A DNA stretch of 64,000 nt. Origin: Kitasatospora sp. MAA4 (GTDB taxonomy: Bacteria > Actinomycetota > Actinomycetes > Streptomycetales > Streptomycetaceae). The notes below the pieces were generated by a model. It ran no database searches and had not been told where the DNA came from. It saw only the letters and a program-made list of their open reading frames with translations. Location of the stretch: positions 494,520-558,519 of the forward strand of contig NZ_JARZAI010000001.1 of NCBI RefSeq assembly GCF_029893355.1, given 5' to 3'. Of this stretch, positions 1 to 7,018 are shown piece by piece (positions within the stretch are counted from its first letter, which is position 1; each line of letters opens with the position of its first letter). The translations under genes and the position numbers were made by a program.

Positions 1-423
1 CAGCAGGGGGTCCGGATCGTCCAGGTAGAGCAGGACGCTGTGGCAGCAGACGAGGTCGAACCCCGTCCCGACCAGCTCCACGGCCTGTTCCCCCAGCCCC
101 TGGACCAGGCTGACCCGGCGGCCGACCTCGGGCTCCTCCGCCGCGAGCAGGTCCGCGGCGGCCCCGAGCAGCGTCTCGTCACCGTCCACCACGGTCACCG
201 AGTGCCCGGCCCGCGCCAGCAGGACCGCCTGGCGTCCGAAGCCGCCGCCGATGTCCACGACCCGGCACGGACGCCCGGGCAGGCGCCGGACCAGCGCGCG
301 GGTGACGAGCTGGAACCGGACCTCGCCGCGGATGCTCCGGGCGTGGTCGAGGTAGGCGCCGGCTCGCGCGTCGGCGCCGTGCCTCCAGGAGTTCTCGCCC
401 GGCTGTGCGGCGGCGTTCGTCAT
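1..423 (-). CDS. SAM-dependent methyltransferase, class I (3' part cut by window edge)
   Basis: The gene reads leftward from ATG at 421-423 and runs off the left edge, leaving 141 N-terminal residues. The translation shows a Rossmann motif I (VVDIGGGFGRQ, about residues 56-66), an acidic strand-2 end (TVVDGDE) and a later FDLVCCHSVLLYL segment, the usual order in class I methyltransferases of the Methyltransf_11/25 type. The substrate cannot be told from this part; small-molecule or tRNA methylation are both possible. It is divergent from the M16 peptidase pair across about 219 bases. I see no link to the polyketide genes. Confidence 0.8.
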   Translation of the reverse strand, partial: MTNAAAQPGENSWRHGADARAGAYLDHARSIRGEVRFQLVTRALVRRLPGRPCRVVDIGGGFGRQAVLLARAGHSVTVVDGDETLLGAAADLLAAEEPEVGRRVSLVQGLGEQAVELVGTGFDLVCCHSVLLYLDDPDPLL

Positions 424-642
424 CGGCGTCGGTCCCTTCCCGGATCCCGTCGGGCTTCGGCTGCTGCCGAGCCCCCCTTTCTAACGCGGCGCCGGTCTCC
501 CGTCCCAGGGCGCCGCGGTGGCCGAAAGCTGCACCGGCCCGAACCGGCCGCCTCGCGCCCATCCGGCCGGTTCCGCCCGCCCGGGCGGGTGACCGCAAGT
601 GACCACTTCCGAGCGGGCCCTCCCGTCGCGTATCCCTGGGAC
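424..642. other. Intergenic region between divergent methyltransferase and M16 peptidase genes
   Basis: This gap must hold promoters for both divergent genes. An open frame runs through it in frame with the peptidase, but its sequence there is low-complexity and unlike any peptidase N-terminus. No convincing -35/-10 pair or palindrome was found. The stretch just before ATG 643 contains CTGGGAC as a weak ribosome-binding site. Confidence 0.4.
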
Positions 643-1959
643 ATGGCACTGTTGGCGCACTCCGCTTCCTCGGGCCCGACCCGCCGCGTCGAGCGCGCAA
701 CGCTCGGCAACGGGCTGCGACTGGTGCTCAGCCCCGACCGGCACGCCCTTGTCGCGGCCGTCGCGGTCGTCTACGGCGTGGGCACGCGCACCGAGCCCGA
801 GGGCCGCTCGGGCTTCGCCCACCTCTTCGAACACCTGATGTTCCAGGGGTCGGTGAGCCTGCGCAAGGCCGCCTACACCCGGCACGTGGAGCGCTCCGGC
901 GGCACCTTCCGCGGCTCCACGCACCTCGACTTCACGCTGTACGGCGAGGTCGCCCCCGCCAACGCCCTGCACCGGATGCTCTACCTGGAGTCCGACCGGA
1001 TGCACGGCCTGCGGCTCACCGAGGCGAACCTGGCCAACCAGGTCTCGGTGGTCGAGGAGGAGATCCGGGCCACCGTGCTCAGCCGGCCGTACGGCGGTCT
1101 GCCCTGGCCGCGCCTGCCGTCGCTGATGTTCGAGACCTTCCCCAACACCCATGACGGCCGGGGCTCGTTCGCCGACCTGGAGCGGGCGACCCTGGCGGAG
1201 GCCGCGGGGTTCTTCGACCGCTACTACGCCGCCGGCAACGCCGTCCTGTGCGTCTGCGGCGACTTCGAGCCCGATCGCGCGCTACGGGCGATCGAGCGCT
1301 GCTTCGGCGACATCCCGCCCCGCCCGGCGCCTGCCCCCGCCGACCTCGGCGAACCCGAGCGCGCCGGTGAACGCCGCGCCTGCTACCGCGATCCGGTGGC
1401 GCCGCTGCCGGCGCTCGCCTGGGGCTGGCGGGTGCCGGACCCGATCGGCGACCTCGCCGGGTTCCTGCCCTATCTGCTGGTGGCCGGCCTGCTGGCCGGT
1501 ACGGACGGCTCCCGCCTGGTCCGCCGCCTGGTGTTCGAGGACCGGACGGCGACCTCGGTGACCGGGCGCGTCGGCTTCCTCGCCGACCCGTTCACCGTGC
1601 GCGACCCGTCGGCCCTGGTGTTCCAGGCCCGGCTGCCGGCCGGCGCGGACGCCTGGCGGATCCTGGACGCCGTCGGCGAGGAGATCGAGCGCCTCGCCGC
1701 GGTCGGCCCCGAACCGGCCGAACTCGACGGCGTCGCAGCCCGCCTGATCGTCGAGCAGCTGGACCGGACGGACTCGGTGCTGGGCCGCGCCGAGCGGCTG
1801 GCCGTCTTCGAGCTGCAACGCGGCGACCCGTTCCTGCTCGGCGAGCTGCCCCGCCTGCTGGGCTCGGTCAGCGCCGGCGACGTACGCGAGGCCGCCGCCC
1901 GGCTCACCCCGGACCGGCGCTCGGGCATCGAGGTCGTGCCAAGGGCCGAGCGCCGGTGA
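643..1959 (+). CDS. M16 family zinc metallopeptidase, catalytic subunit
   Basis: This is a 438-residue protein of the pitrilysin/M16B family. The inverted zinc motif HxxEH is intact as HLFEH at residues 60-64, and a third ligand glutamate lies in VVEEEIRA near residue 140, the usual distance of about 76 residues. Zinc and a catalytic glutamate are therefore in place. ATG 643 is chosen because family homology starts about 15 residues after it (VERATLGNGLRLVLS); the open frame extends upstream to position 40, but that part looks non-coding. The gene overlaps the next one by four bases (GTGA), so the two subunits are probably made together and form a heterodimer. The substrate is unknown; such pairs cut small peptides, including some modified-peptide precursors. 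Confidence 0.9.
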   Translation: MALLAHSASSGPTRRVERATLGNGLRLVLSPDRHALVAAVAVVYGVGTRTEPEGRSGFAHLFEHLMFQGSVSLRKAAYTRHVERSGGTFRGSTHLDFTLYGEVAPANALHRMLYLESDRMHGLRLTEANLANQVSVVEEEIRATVLSRPYGGLPWPRLPSLMFETFPNTHDGRGSFADLERATLAEAAGFFDRYYAAGNAVLCVCGDFEPDRALRAIERCFGDIPPRPAPAPADLGEPERAGERRACYRDPVAPLPALAWGWRVPDPIGDLAGFLPYLLVAGLLAGTDGSRLVRRLVFEDRTATSVTGRVGFLADPFTVRDPSALVFQARLPAGADAWRILDAVGEEIERLAAVGPEPAELDGVAARLIVEQLDRTDSVLGRAERLAVFELQRGDPFLLGELPRLLGSVSAGDVREAAARLTPDRRSGIEVVPRAERR

Positions 1960-3260
1960 CCCGGCGACCCGCGCGGCGGATGCCCGCGCTCGGCCCCTTC
2001 CGGCCCGTGCTCGTCCCCGAACACGTCGAGCTGACGCTGCCCAGCGGTCTCACCGTCCTGGCCGTCCGCCGGCACGGCGAGCCGCTGGCCGAGCTCAGGC
2101 TGCGGATACCGCTCGCGGGCGCGGACCCCGCGCCCGCCCGACTGCTGGCGCGCACCCTGTTCGCGGGCACCGCGTCCGTTCAGCAGCTGGGTGGCAGTCT
2201 CGGCGCCGACGTGAACCGGGACCGGCTGCGGATCAGCGGCCGAGCGCCGGTCGGCGCCCTCGACCGGCTGCTGGCGACGCTGGCCCGGCTGCTCGCGGCG
2301 GGCGCCTACCCGCCGTCCGAAGTCCGCGTTGCCCGCGCCGGGTTGGCCGACCAGCTGCGCGTCGCCCGGTCGCTCCCGGCCCAGCTGGCCGCAGCGGCGC
2401 TGGCCCGGCGGATCTATCCAGGCCACCCCTACGGCCGGCCGTCGCCGGAGCCCGAGGAGGTCGCCGCGGTGGCCTCGGAGGATCTGCGAGCCCTGCACGC
2501 ACGGCTGGTGCGGCCCGCCGGCTGCACGCTGGTCCTGGTCGGCGACCTCGATCCGCAGGCCGCCGCCGGGACCGCGGCCCGCTGCCTGGCGGGCTGGACC
2601 GGGACGGCCCCCGAGCACGTGCTGCCCCCGGTCCCGCCGCTGCGCCCCGGCGCGCTGCTGCTGGTCGACCGGCCCGGGAGCGCGCAGTCCTCGCTGCGCA
2701 TCGCCCTCCCGGCCGTCCCGCGCGGCCATCGGGACAACGCGGCGCTGCGGCTGGCCAACCTCGTCTTCGGCGGCTACTTCTGCTCGCGCTGGACCGCCAA
2801 CCTGCGCGAGGACAAGGGCTACAGCTACGGCCCCCTCTCGGTCATCGAGGACCGGCCGGCCGGTGCGCGACTGATCGCCTCGGCCGACGTGGCCACCGAG
2901 CACACGGCGCCGGCGCTCGTCGAGACCCTGCACGAACTCGGCAGGATCGCCTGCCTGCCACCGGACCGGGCCGAGGTCCAGCGCGCACGCGACTACACGC
3001 TCGGCTCGCTCGTGGTCCTCGGCATGTCCACCCACCGCGACCTCGCCGACCTCGCCGCCGGCCTGGTCGACGGCGGACTGCCCCTCACCTACCTGGCCGA
3101 CTACGCCCGACAACTCGCCGCAGCGACCGTGGACGACGTCCACCGCGCCGCCGCCGACTACCTCGCCCCCTCTGGAGCCGTCCCCGTCCTGCTCGCCGAC
3201 GCGGCACGGGTGTCCCGCGCCGTCGCCGCACTGGCACCGGTCACGGTCCAACCGGCCTGA
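1956..3260 (+). CDS. M16 family peptidase-like protein, non-catalytic subunit
   Basis: This is a 434-residue partner of the preceding gene, starting at a GTG that overlaps its TGA. It has the M16 fold signature but no HxxEH motif. Instead it has the R..Y segment typical of the substrate-binding subunit (NLREDKGYSYGP, near residue 285). In two-subunit M16B proteases one chain carries zinc and the other carries this R/Y pair, and both are needed for activity. No signal peptide is visible, so action in the cytoplasm is likely. The gene ends 6 bases before the convergent esterase gene. No precursor peptide gene is visible inside the window. Confidence 0.88.
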   Translation: MTRRPARRMPALGPFRPVLVPEHVELTLPSGLTVLAVRRHGEPLAELRLRIPLAGADPAPARLLARTLFAGTASVQQLGGSLGADVNRDRLRISGRAPVGALDRLLATLARLLAAGAYPPSEVRVARAGLADQLRVARSLPAQLAAAALARRIYPGHPYGRPSPEPEEVAAVASEDLRALHARLVRPAGCTLVLVGDLDPQAAAGTAARCLAGWTGTAPEHVLPPVPPLRPGALLLVDRPGSAQSSLRIALPAVPRGHRDNAALRLANLVFGGYFCSRWTANLREDKGYSYGPLSVIEDRPAGARLIASADVATEHTAPALVETLHELGRIACLPPDRAEVQRARDYTLGSLVVLGMSTHRDLADLAAGLVDGGLPLTYLADYARQLAAATVDDVHRAAADYLAPSGAVPVLLADAARVSRAVAALAPVTVQPA

Positions 3261-3266
3261 GCGGGA

Positions 3267-4601
3267 TCAGCGCAGCAGGTCCGCCTCCCGCACGCGGTGG
3301 AGGTGGATGAGGACGTCGTAGGACCGGCCGATCGCGAGGGTGTCGAGCGGGCAGGGGTACTCAGTGCCGATCTGGCGGGTCGGGCGGGCGGTGTCCAGCC
3401 AGGCGCGGGCCGCTGCCGGGGCGTTGCGGGTGTCCAGGACGTAGTCGGGGTGGCGGAGTTGGCCGAGGGTGTACTCGTTGGTGCCGGGAGCGGGCGCGTC
3501 GACCGTGAACTTCTTCCACGGGCCGTCGAGGCTCTTGTCCTGCGACAGGAAGGAGCCCTGGCCGAAGGTGGTTCCGATCGCGAGGTAGCCCTTGCCGAGC
3601 GTCTCGCGCAGGAACGCGCCCTGCACCTTCGGGTACATCTCGGGCTCGGCGGTCACATAGGCCACATGCCCGTCGTGGGCGGACAGCAGCATCCGGTCAC
3701 CGGTGTGTCGCTGCCACCAGGTGATGTTGTCGGCCATCAGCTGGTCGCGGTAGAGCTCCGCAGCCGTCACCGCCCTGGGGTCGCCGAAGTCGAAGGCGAG
3801 GAACGCGGCGGTCTGGGCGATGGACCGGGCGTGCTGCACCGTCCACTCGAACTCCTCGCCGCCCGCACCCCGTTGGGATTCCAGAAGCTCCAGGGCCTGC
3901 TGGGCGCGGGCTGCCAGCTGCCGGCGCTGCGTCAGCGGTCCGCCCATGTAGGCGATGGCGTCGTCGAGGGGGCGCAGGCCGGTGTAGAGCTCGGTGAAGC
4001 GCGCCAGCAGCTGCGGGTGGAGCCGGCCGACGTAGCCCGTCACCCGCTCGAAGAAGTCGTCGCCCACCCTGGGAGCACCGACGTCGTCGCCCATGAAGTG
4101 GACCCGGTGGCCGGGACGGCTGCGGTTGTGGTCGCGCATCCACTCGATCAGATGCAGGAACTCCTCGCGTCCGAACGGCGATCCGCCCAGGGCCTGCTGG
4201 ACGACCTGGCGGGCGTCCCCTCGGCCGCTCTGGACGTACTCGTCGAGCAGCAGTCCCGACGGCCAGCCGATCTCCAGGGCGAAGGTGGTGAAGCCCTTCT
4301 CCTCGACGAGATACCGGAAGACCCGCTCCTTCAGGGTGAACAGCTCGTGCGACCCGTGCGTGGCCTCGCCCAGGCCCACCACCGCGGCGTCGCCGATCAT
4401 CGCCCCCAGCGGGCGCAGGTCGGCCGGGTCCGGGCCCGGTTCCGTCGACCGCAGCGGGTGGGCGGCCTGTTCGAGGGCGCGGACCGGGTCCTTCCCGGCT
4501 GCGTAGGCCGGCGTGGGAACCAGCAGCGCCCCCACGGCGGCCGCGGCCGCTGCCAGCAGCGGGCGCCGCCCCATCGTCGTCTTCTCGGTCATGCGGGCCA
4601 C
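3267..4601 (-). CDS. Erythromycin esterase family protein, secreted
   Basis: This is a 444-residue protein of the EreA/EreB-like family, whose members hydrolyse esters such as macrolide lactones using a histidine-centred site. The family signature GEATHGSHE is at residues 78-86, followed by FALEIGWP and MGDDVG. The N-terminus (MGRRPLLAAAAAAVGALL, then PAYAA) is a Tat-like signal peptide with a twin arginine, so export is likely. The GTG at 4601 is chosen because an AGGAGG-type site lies 5-6 bases ahead; ATG 4592 is the alternative. True macrolide resistance is not shown, since many family members have unknown substrates. A role in self-protection is possible but weak here because the predicted polyketide is not obviously a lactone. 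Confidence 0.85.
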   Translation of the reverse strand: MARMTEKTTMGRRPLLAAAAAAVGALLVPTPAYAAGKDPVRALEQAAHPLRSTEPGPDPADLRPLGAMIGDAAVVGLGEATHGSHELFTLKERVFRYLVEEKGFTTFALEIGWPSGLLLDEYVQSGRGDARQVVQQALGGSPFGREEFLHLIEWMRDHNRSRPGHRVHFMGDDVGAPRVGDDFFERVTGYVGRLHPQLLARFTELYTGLRPLDDAIAYMGGPLTQRRQLAARAQQALELLESQRGAGGEEFEWTVQHARSIAQTAAFLAFDFGDPRAVTAAELYRDQLMADNITWWQRHTGDRMLLSAHDGHVAYVTAEPEMYPKVQGAFLRETLGKGYLAIGTTFGQGSFLSQDKSLDGPWKKFTVDAPAPGTNEYTLGQLRHPDYVLDTRNAPAAARAWLDTARPTRQIGTEYPCPLDTLAIGRSYDVLIHLHRVREADLLR

Positions 4602-4702
4602 AAGCCCCTCCTGGGTCGGGGAAGTTGCCGGAGATCCCGGCCTGCTCCCAGCCCATCACCCGGCCGACGCCGATCCGTGCGAGCGCAGGACGAGATCGCA
4701 CA

Positions 4703-4755
4703 GGGGACCGGGGTCCCCCACGGCACGGAGACCAGGACCCTGGTCCCTGGTCCCC
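4703..4755. promoter_or_regulatory. Cluster of GGACC/GGTCC palindromes upstream of the esterase gene
   Basis: A perfect palindrome GGGGACC-GG-GGTCCCC occupies 4703-4718. It is followed by ACCAGG-AC-CCTGGT at 4731-4744 and another CCTGGTCCCC at 4746-4755. The group lies 100-155 bases ahead of the minus-strand esterase start and just beyond the terminator hairpin at 4778-4818. It could be a repressor operator; the regulator is unknown. Confidence 0.35.
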
Positions 4756-4777
4756 GCTTCCGGGTCGCCGGCCGAAA

Positions 4778-4818
4778 ACGGTGCAGGGCCCGGCGGGGAA
4801 CGCCGGGCCCTGCACCGT
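4778..4818 (-). terminator. Intrinsic terminator of the 4837-5484 gene
   Basis: A perfect 18-bp stem (4778-4795 pairing with 4801-4818) encloses a 5-base loop. On the minus strand it sits 19 bases after the stop codon of the reductase gene and is followed by a short T run (the AAAA at 4775-4778 read on the other strand). It should separate that gene from the esterase gene. Confidence 0.8.
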
Positions 4819-4836
4819 CGGGGGACTGCCGGGGGA

Positions 4837-5484
4837 TCAGTCCGCGACGGAGATACGGGTCTTGTGGTTCTTCGGGGTCTCGGCCTCGTCCAGCAGGGCG
4901 ATGGCGAGGTCGGCGTAGGAGAGGTGGCTGGTGCCGTCCTCCTTCGTCAGCAGCTGGTCGCCGCCGACGCGGTAGGTGCCGGTGCGCGGGCCCTCGTCGA
5001 GAACCATCGGCGGGGTGACCACGAGCCAGTCGAGGTCGGTGGTCGCCGAGCGGAAGACGTCGAGGCCGGCGGCGTGGCCCTTCGAGAACTCCAGGAAGCC
5101 CTCGGGGAACTCCGGGCCGTCCATGATCCGCTGGCCCGGCGCGAACTCCAGGTTGGAGACCAGGCCGATGATCAGGGCGCGGGTGACGCCGGCGGCCGGC
5201 AGGCTCTCCAGCAGGGCGTGCGCGGCACCGACGAAGAACGGCTCGGGCGCCGAGGCCATGTCGTAGACCGCGCTGATCGCGATGTCGTGGCCCGCGGCCA
5301 CGGCGGCGACGCTGTGCACGTTGGTGACGTCGCCGGCGACGAGCTGGACCCGCTCGCCCGCCAGGTCGTCGTACTTGGCAGGGTCGCGGACGACGGCGGT
5401 GACCTCGTGGCCCCGGGAAATCGCCTCCTGGATCACCGCACGGCCGGCCTTGCCACCCGCACCAAAAACAACAACCTTGCTCAT
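4837..5484 (-). CDS. NAD(P)-binding reductase, atypical SDR (NmrA/SDR_a5-like)
   Basis: This is a 215-residue single-domain Rossmann protein. The nucleotide-binding loop VFGAGGKAG (residues 6-14) fits the GxxGxxG pattern of atypical short-chain dehydrogenases, and TAVVRDPAKY follows strand 2 as in NAD(P)H-binding family PF13460. The classical YxxxK catalytic pair is not evident, as usual for this group. Relatives include NAD(P)H-dependent quinone or flavin reductases and redox sensors; the substrate is not known. It lies 123 bases downstream of the LuxR-type regulator gene on the same strand. It could be part of the cluster's redox tailoring or an unrelated housekeeping gene. Confidence 0.8.
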   Translation of the reverse strand: MSKVVVFGAGGKAGRAVIQEAISRGHEVTAVVRDPAKYDDLAGERVQLVAGDVTNVHSVAAVAAGHDIAISAVYDMASAPEPFFVGAAHALLESLPAAGVTRALIIGLVSNLEFAPGQRIMDGPEFPEGFLEFSKGHAAGLDVFRSATTDLDWLVVTPPMVLDEGPRTGTYRVGGDQLLTKEDGTSHLSYADLAIALLDEAETPKNHKTRISVAD

Positions 5485-5571
5485 CGGATGCCTTCCTTCG
5501 TGGACGAGGTGCAGATAATCACCCCGAAAAGGAAGGTATCCAGGGGGGCGCGGGGGAGCAATGGCGAATGA

Positions 5572-5590
5572 CCCCAGACATTTCTAGGGG
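5572..5590. promoter_or_regulatory. Imperfect inverted repeat with TAGGGG half-site, between regulator and reductase genes
   Basis: CCCCAGA at 5572-5578 and TCTAGGGG at 5583-5590 form a near-palindrome with a 4-base spacer. The TAGGGG half (5585-5590) matches the repeated element ahead of the FAD oxidase and PKS genes. The position lies 88-106 bases upstream of the minus-strand reductase start and 18 bases past the regulator's stop. It could be an operator or a weak terminator hairpin. Confidence 0.35.
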
Positions 5591-5607
5591 GCGGGCTCCG
5601 GACGGCC

Positions 5608-6669
5608 TCAGACGGCGTCGGAGCCGGTCTTGCCGGCCAGGCCCGGATCCCCCGGAGGCGGGATCAGGGCCAGCTGGCGCACCAGGTAGCCGGCCTGCAG
5701 GCGGGTCCGGGCGTCGATGTCCTGCATGAGCTCGGAGATCCGGCGTTGGCAGGTGCGCGGTGAGATGCCGAGCTGCCGGGCGATCGACTTGTCGTCGTGA
5801 CCGCTGACCAGCATGCGCAGCAGCGTCTGGGTGAGCGAATCCGATATGGAGCGGATTTCCTCGCGGTCGAATCGCGGCTTGAACGGTTCCGCAGTCATCC
5901 AGGCCCATTCGAAAGCCTGCACGATGAAGTGGGTGATATCCGGATCGCGGATCAGGACGGCACCCTTCGGGTTGTCCGGCAGCGAGATCACCGCCGTTCT
6001 CCGGTCGTAGATGATCGCGCGCATGAAGCCGTTTCCGGTGGTGCGGACCTCGGCGCCGTTGCCGGTGATCTGCTCCACGTACGTGCGGGTGGGCTGGTCG
6101 AACCGGGCGGTGTGCTGGTAGAGCGTGCGCATCCGCACCCCGCGCCCGAGCACCTCGCTGTCGCGCCGGGCGGCCTCCTCCAGGATCGTCGCGTTCCGGG
6201 CGCCGCCGGGCTGCGAGGTGATCACCTCCTGCTGGCACTCCTGCGCCAGGCGGCCCAGGATGCCGCGCACCGCGTCCAGATCCTCCACCCGCTCGTAGCC
6301 GGCCTCACTGCGCTCATCAGCGCCGTTGGCCTGGTAGAGGGGCACCAGGCTCTGCAGGTGCTGGCGGACCTGCTCCACCTCGTGCTGGCGGGCGCGCAGT
6401 TCCTCGTCGTAGGGAGCCAGCAGCTGGAGGGAGGCGGACTGCGGGCTGACGGCCACGTAGTGCCCGGCCGAGCCCTGGGCCGGAAGCAGCAGTCGCAGGC
6501 TGACCAGATCGAGTATCGCGTCAGCGACCAGGTTTGGAGTCAGTTCGAGGTCGTTTGCGCAGGTCGCGCCGTCGATCCAGGAGCGGCGGATGGCGTATGC
6601 GTAGACGCGATGGCCGATCGAGCCCTCCTGAAGCACCCCCGAGATGTCCGCTATCTCCCTGTTGAACAT
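5608..6669 (-). CDS. LuxR-type helix-turn-helix transcriptional regulator
   Basis: This is a 353-residue regulator with a C-terminal LuxR-like HTH. The segment SGHDDKSIARQLGISPRTCQ (about residues 290-310) has the family spacing, followed by RRISELMQDIDARTR as the rest of the DNA-binding region. The N-terminal 80 residues look like a winged-helix domain; the middle has a short coiled-coil-like stretch (ARQHEVEQVRQHLQSL) and then a PLD-like or sensor region. No receiver domain phosphorylation site is visible, so it is not a classical response regulator. ATG at 6667-6669 is preceded by a GGGGG ribosome-binding site. It is divergent from the small peptide and LAL genes and is a good candidate pathway regulator. 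Confidence 0.82.
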   Translation of the reverse strand: MFNREIADISGVLQEGSIGHRVYAYAIRRSWIDGATCANDLELTPNLVADAILDLVSLRLLLPAQGSAGHYVAVSPQSASLQLLAPYDEELRARQHEVEQVRQHLQSLVPLYQANGADERSEAGYERVEDLDAVRGILGRLAQECQQEVITSQPGGARNATILEEAARRDSEVLGRGVRMRTLYQHTARFDQPTRTYVEQITGNGAEVRTTGNGFMRAIIYDRRTAVISLPDNPKGAVLIRDPDITHFIVQAFEWAWMTAEPFKPRFDREEIRSISDSLTQTLLRMLVSGHDDKSIARQLGISPRTCQRRISELMQDIDARTRLQAGYLVRQLALIPPPGDPGLAGKTGSDAV

Positions 6670-6832
6670 ACTTGCAGCCCCCTCAGCTTTCAGCCAGTCG
6701 CGATCTGGATCCTATGGCAGCCGCGGAATCCCTCCGAATGCTTGCGATCATTCTCAACGACGGCAATTCCGCACCGAGCGGAGTCGCCGGGAACAATGAG
6801 TGTTCACTTTCGGGACATATACGGGGGAACGT
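6670..6832. promoter_or_regulatory. Divergent promoter region between the two regulator transcripts
   Basis: This 163-base gap separates the leftward LuxR-type gene from the rightward peptide/LAL genes, so it must carry both promoters. It is less G+C rich than its surroundings. On the minus strand CTGAGGGGGC (around 6677-6687) overlaps the regulator's ribosome-binding site. I cannot assign reliable -35/-10 boxes. Confidence 0.4.
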
Positions 6833-7018
6833 ATGAAGAGTGTCCGTCTTGCGACAAACGCCGTCTTGGCTGCTTTCGTCCTCAGTGTCGCGGTGCTCAG
6901 CGCCGTCGGCGCAGGACCCGCCACCACCGGCCACTCCGCGCTGGCCGACGGCCTGGCGCCCGTCGCCACCGTCGCGGCCGCGGTCTCCCCGCTGGGGAGT
7001 GACCAGGGTTGGGGCTGA
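6833..7018 (+). CDS. Small secreted peptide precursor (61 residues), unknown function
   Basis: ATG 6833 follows a GGGGGA ribosome-binding site at about 6822-6828. The product has a basic start (MKSVRLA), a hydrophobic core (AVLAAFVLSVAVLSAVGA) and a short polar/hydrophobic tail ending in DQGWG. This is the form of a Sec-exported peptide or a membrane-anchored one. Its TGA overlaps the ATG of the LAL regulator (TGATG at 7016-7020), so translation of the two is coupled. I recognise no named family. A secreted peptide coupled to a regulator could be a signal or a sensor partner; it could also be just a leader ORF that sets LAL expression. Confidence 0.6.
   Translation: MKSVRLATNAVLAAFVLSVAVLSAVGAGPATTGHSALADGLAPVATVAAAVSPLGSDQGWG

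Noticed and set aside
40..642. Upstream extension of the M16 peptidase frame
   Set aside because: This part overlaps the opposite-strand methyltransferase and has no peptidase similarity; homology and a plausible start begin at ATG 643.
3297..5018. Plus-strand frame of 573 codons opposite the esterase and terminator
   Set aside because: It runs through a strong terminator hairpin, and its translation is compositionally biased without motifs.
5797..7002. Plus-strand frame of 401 codons across the LuxR-type gene and the divergent promoter
   Set aside because: It is antisense to a gene with a clear HTH and has no recognisable domain.
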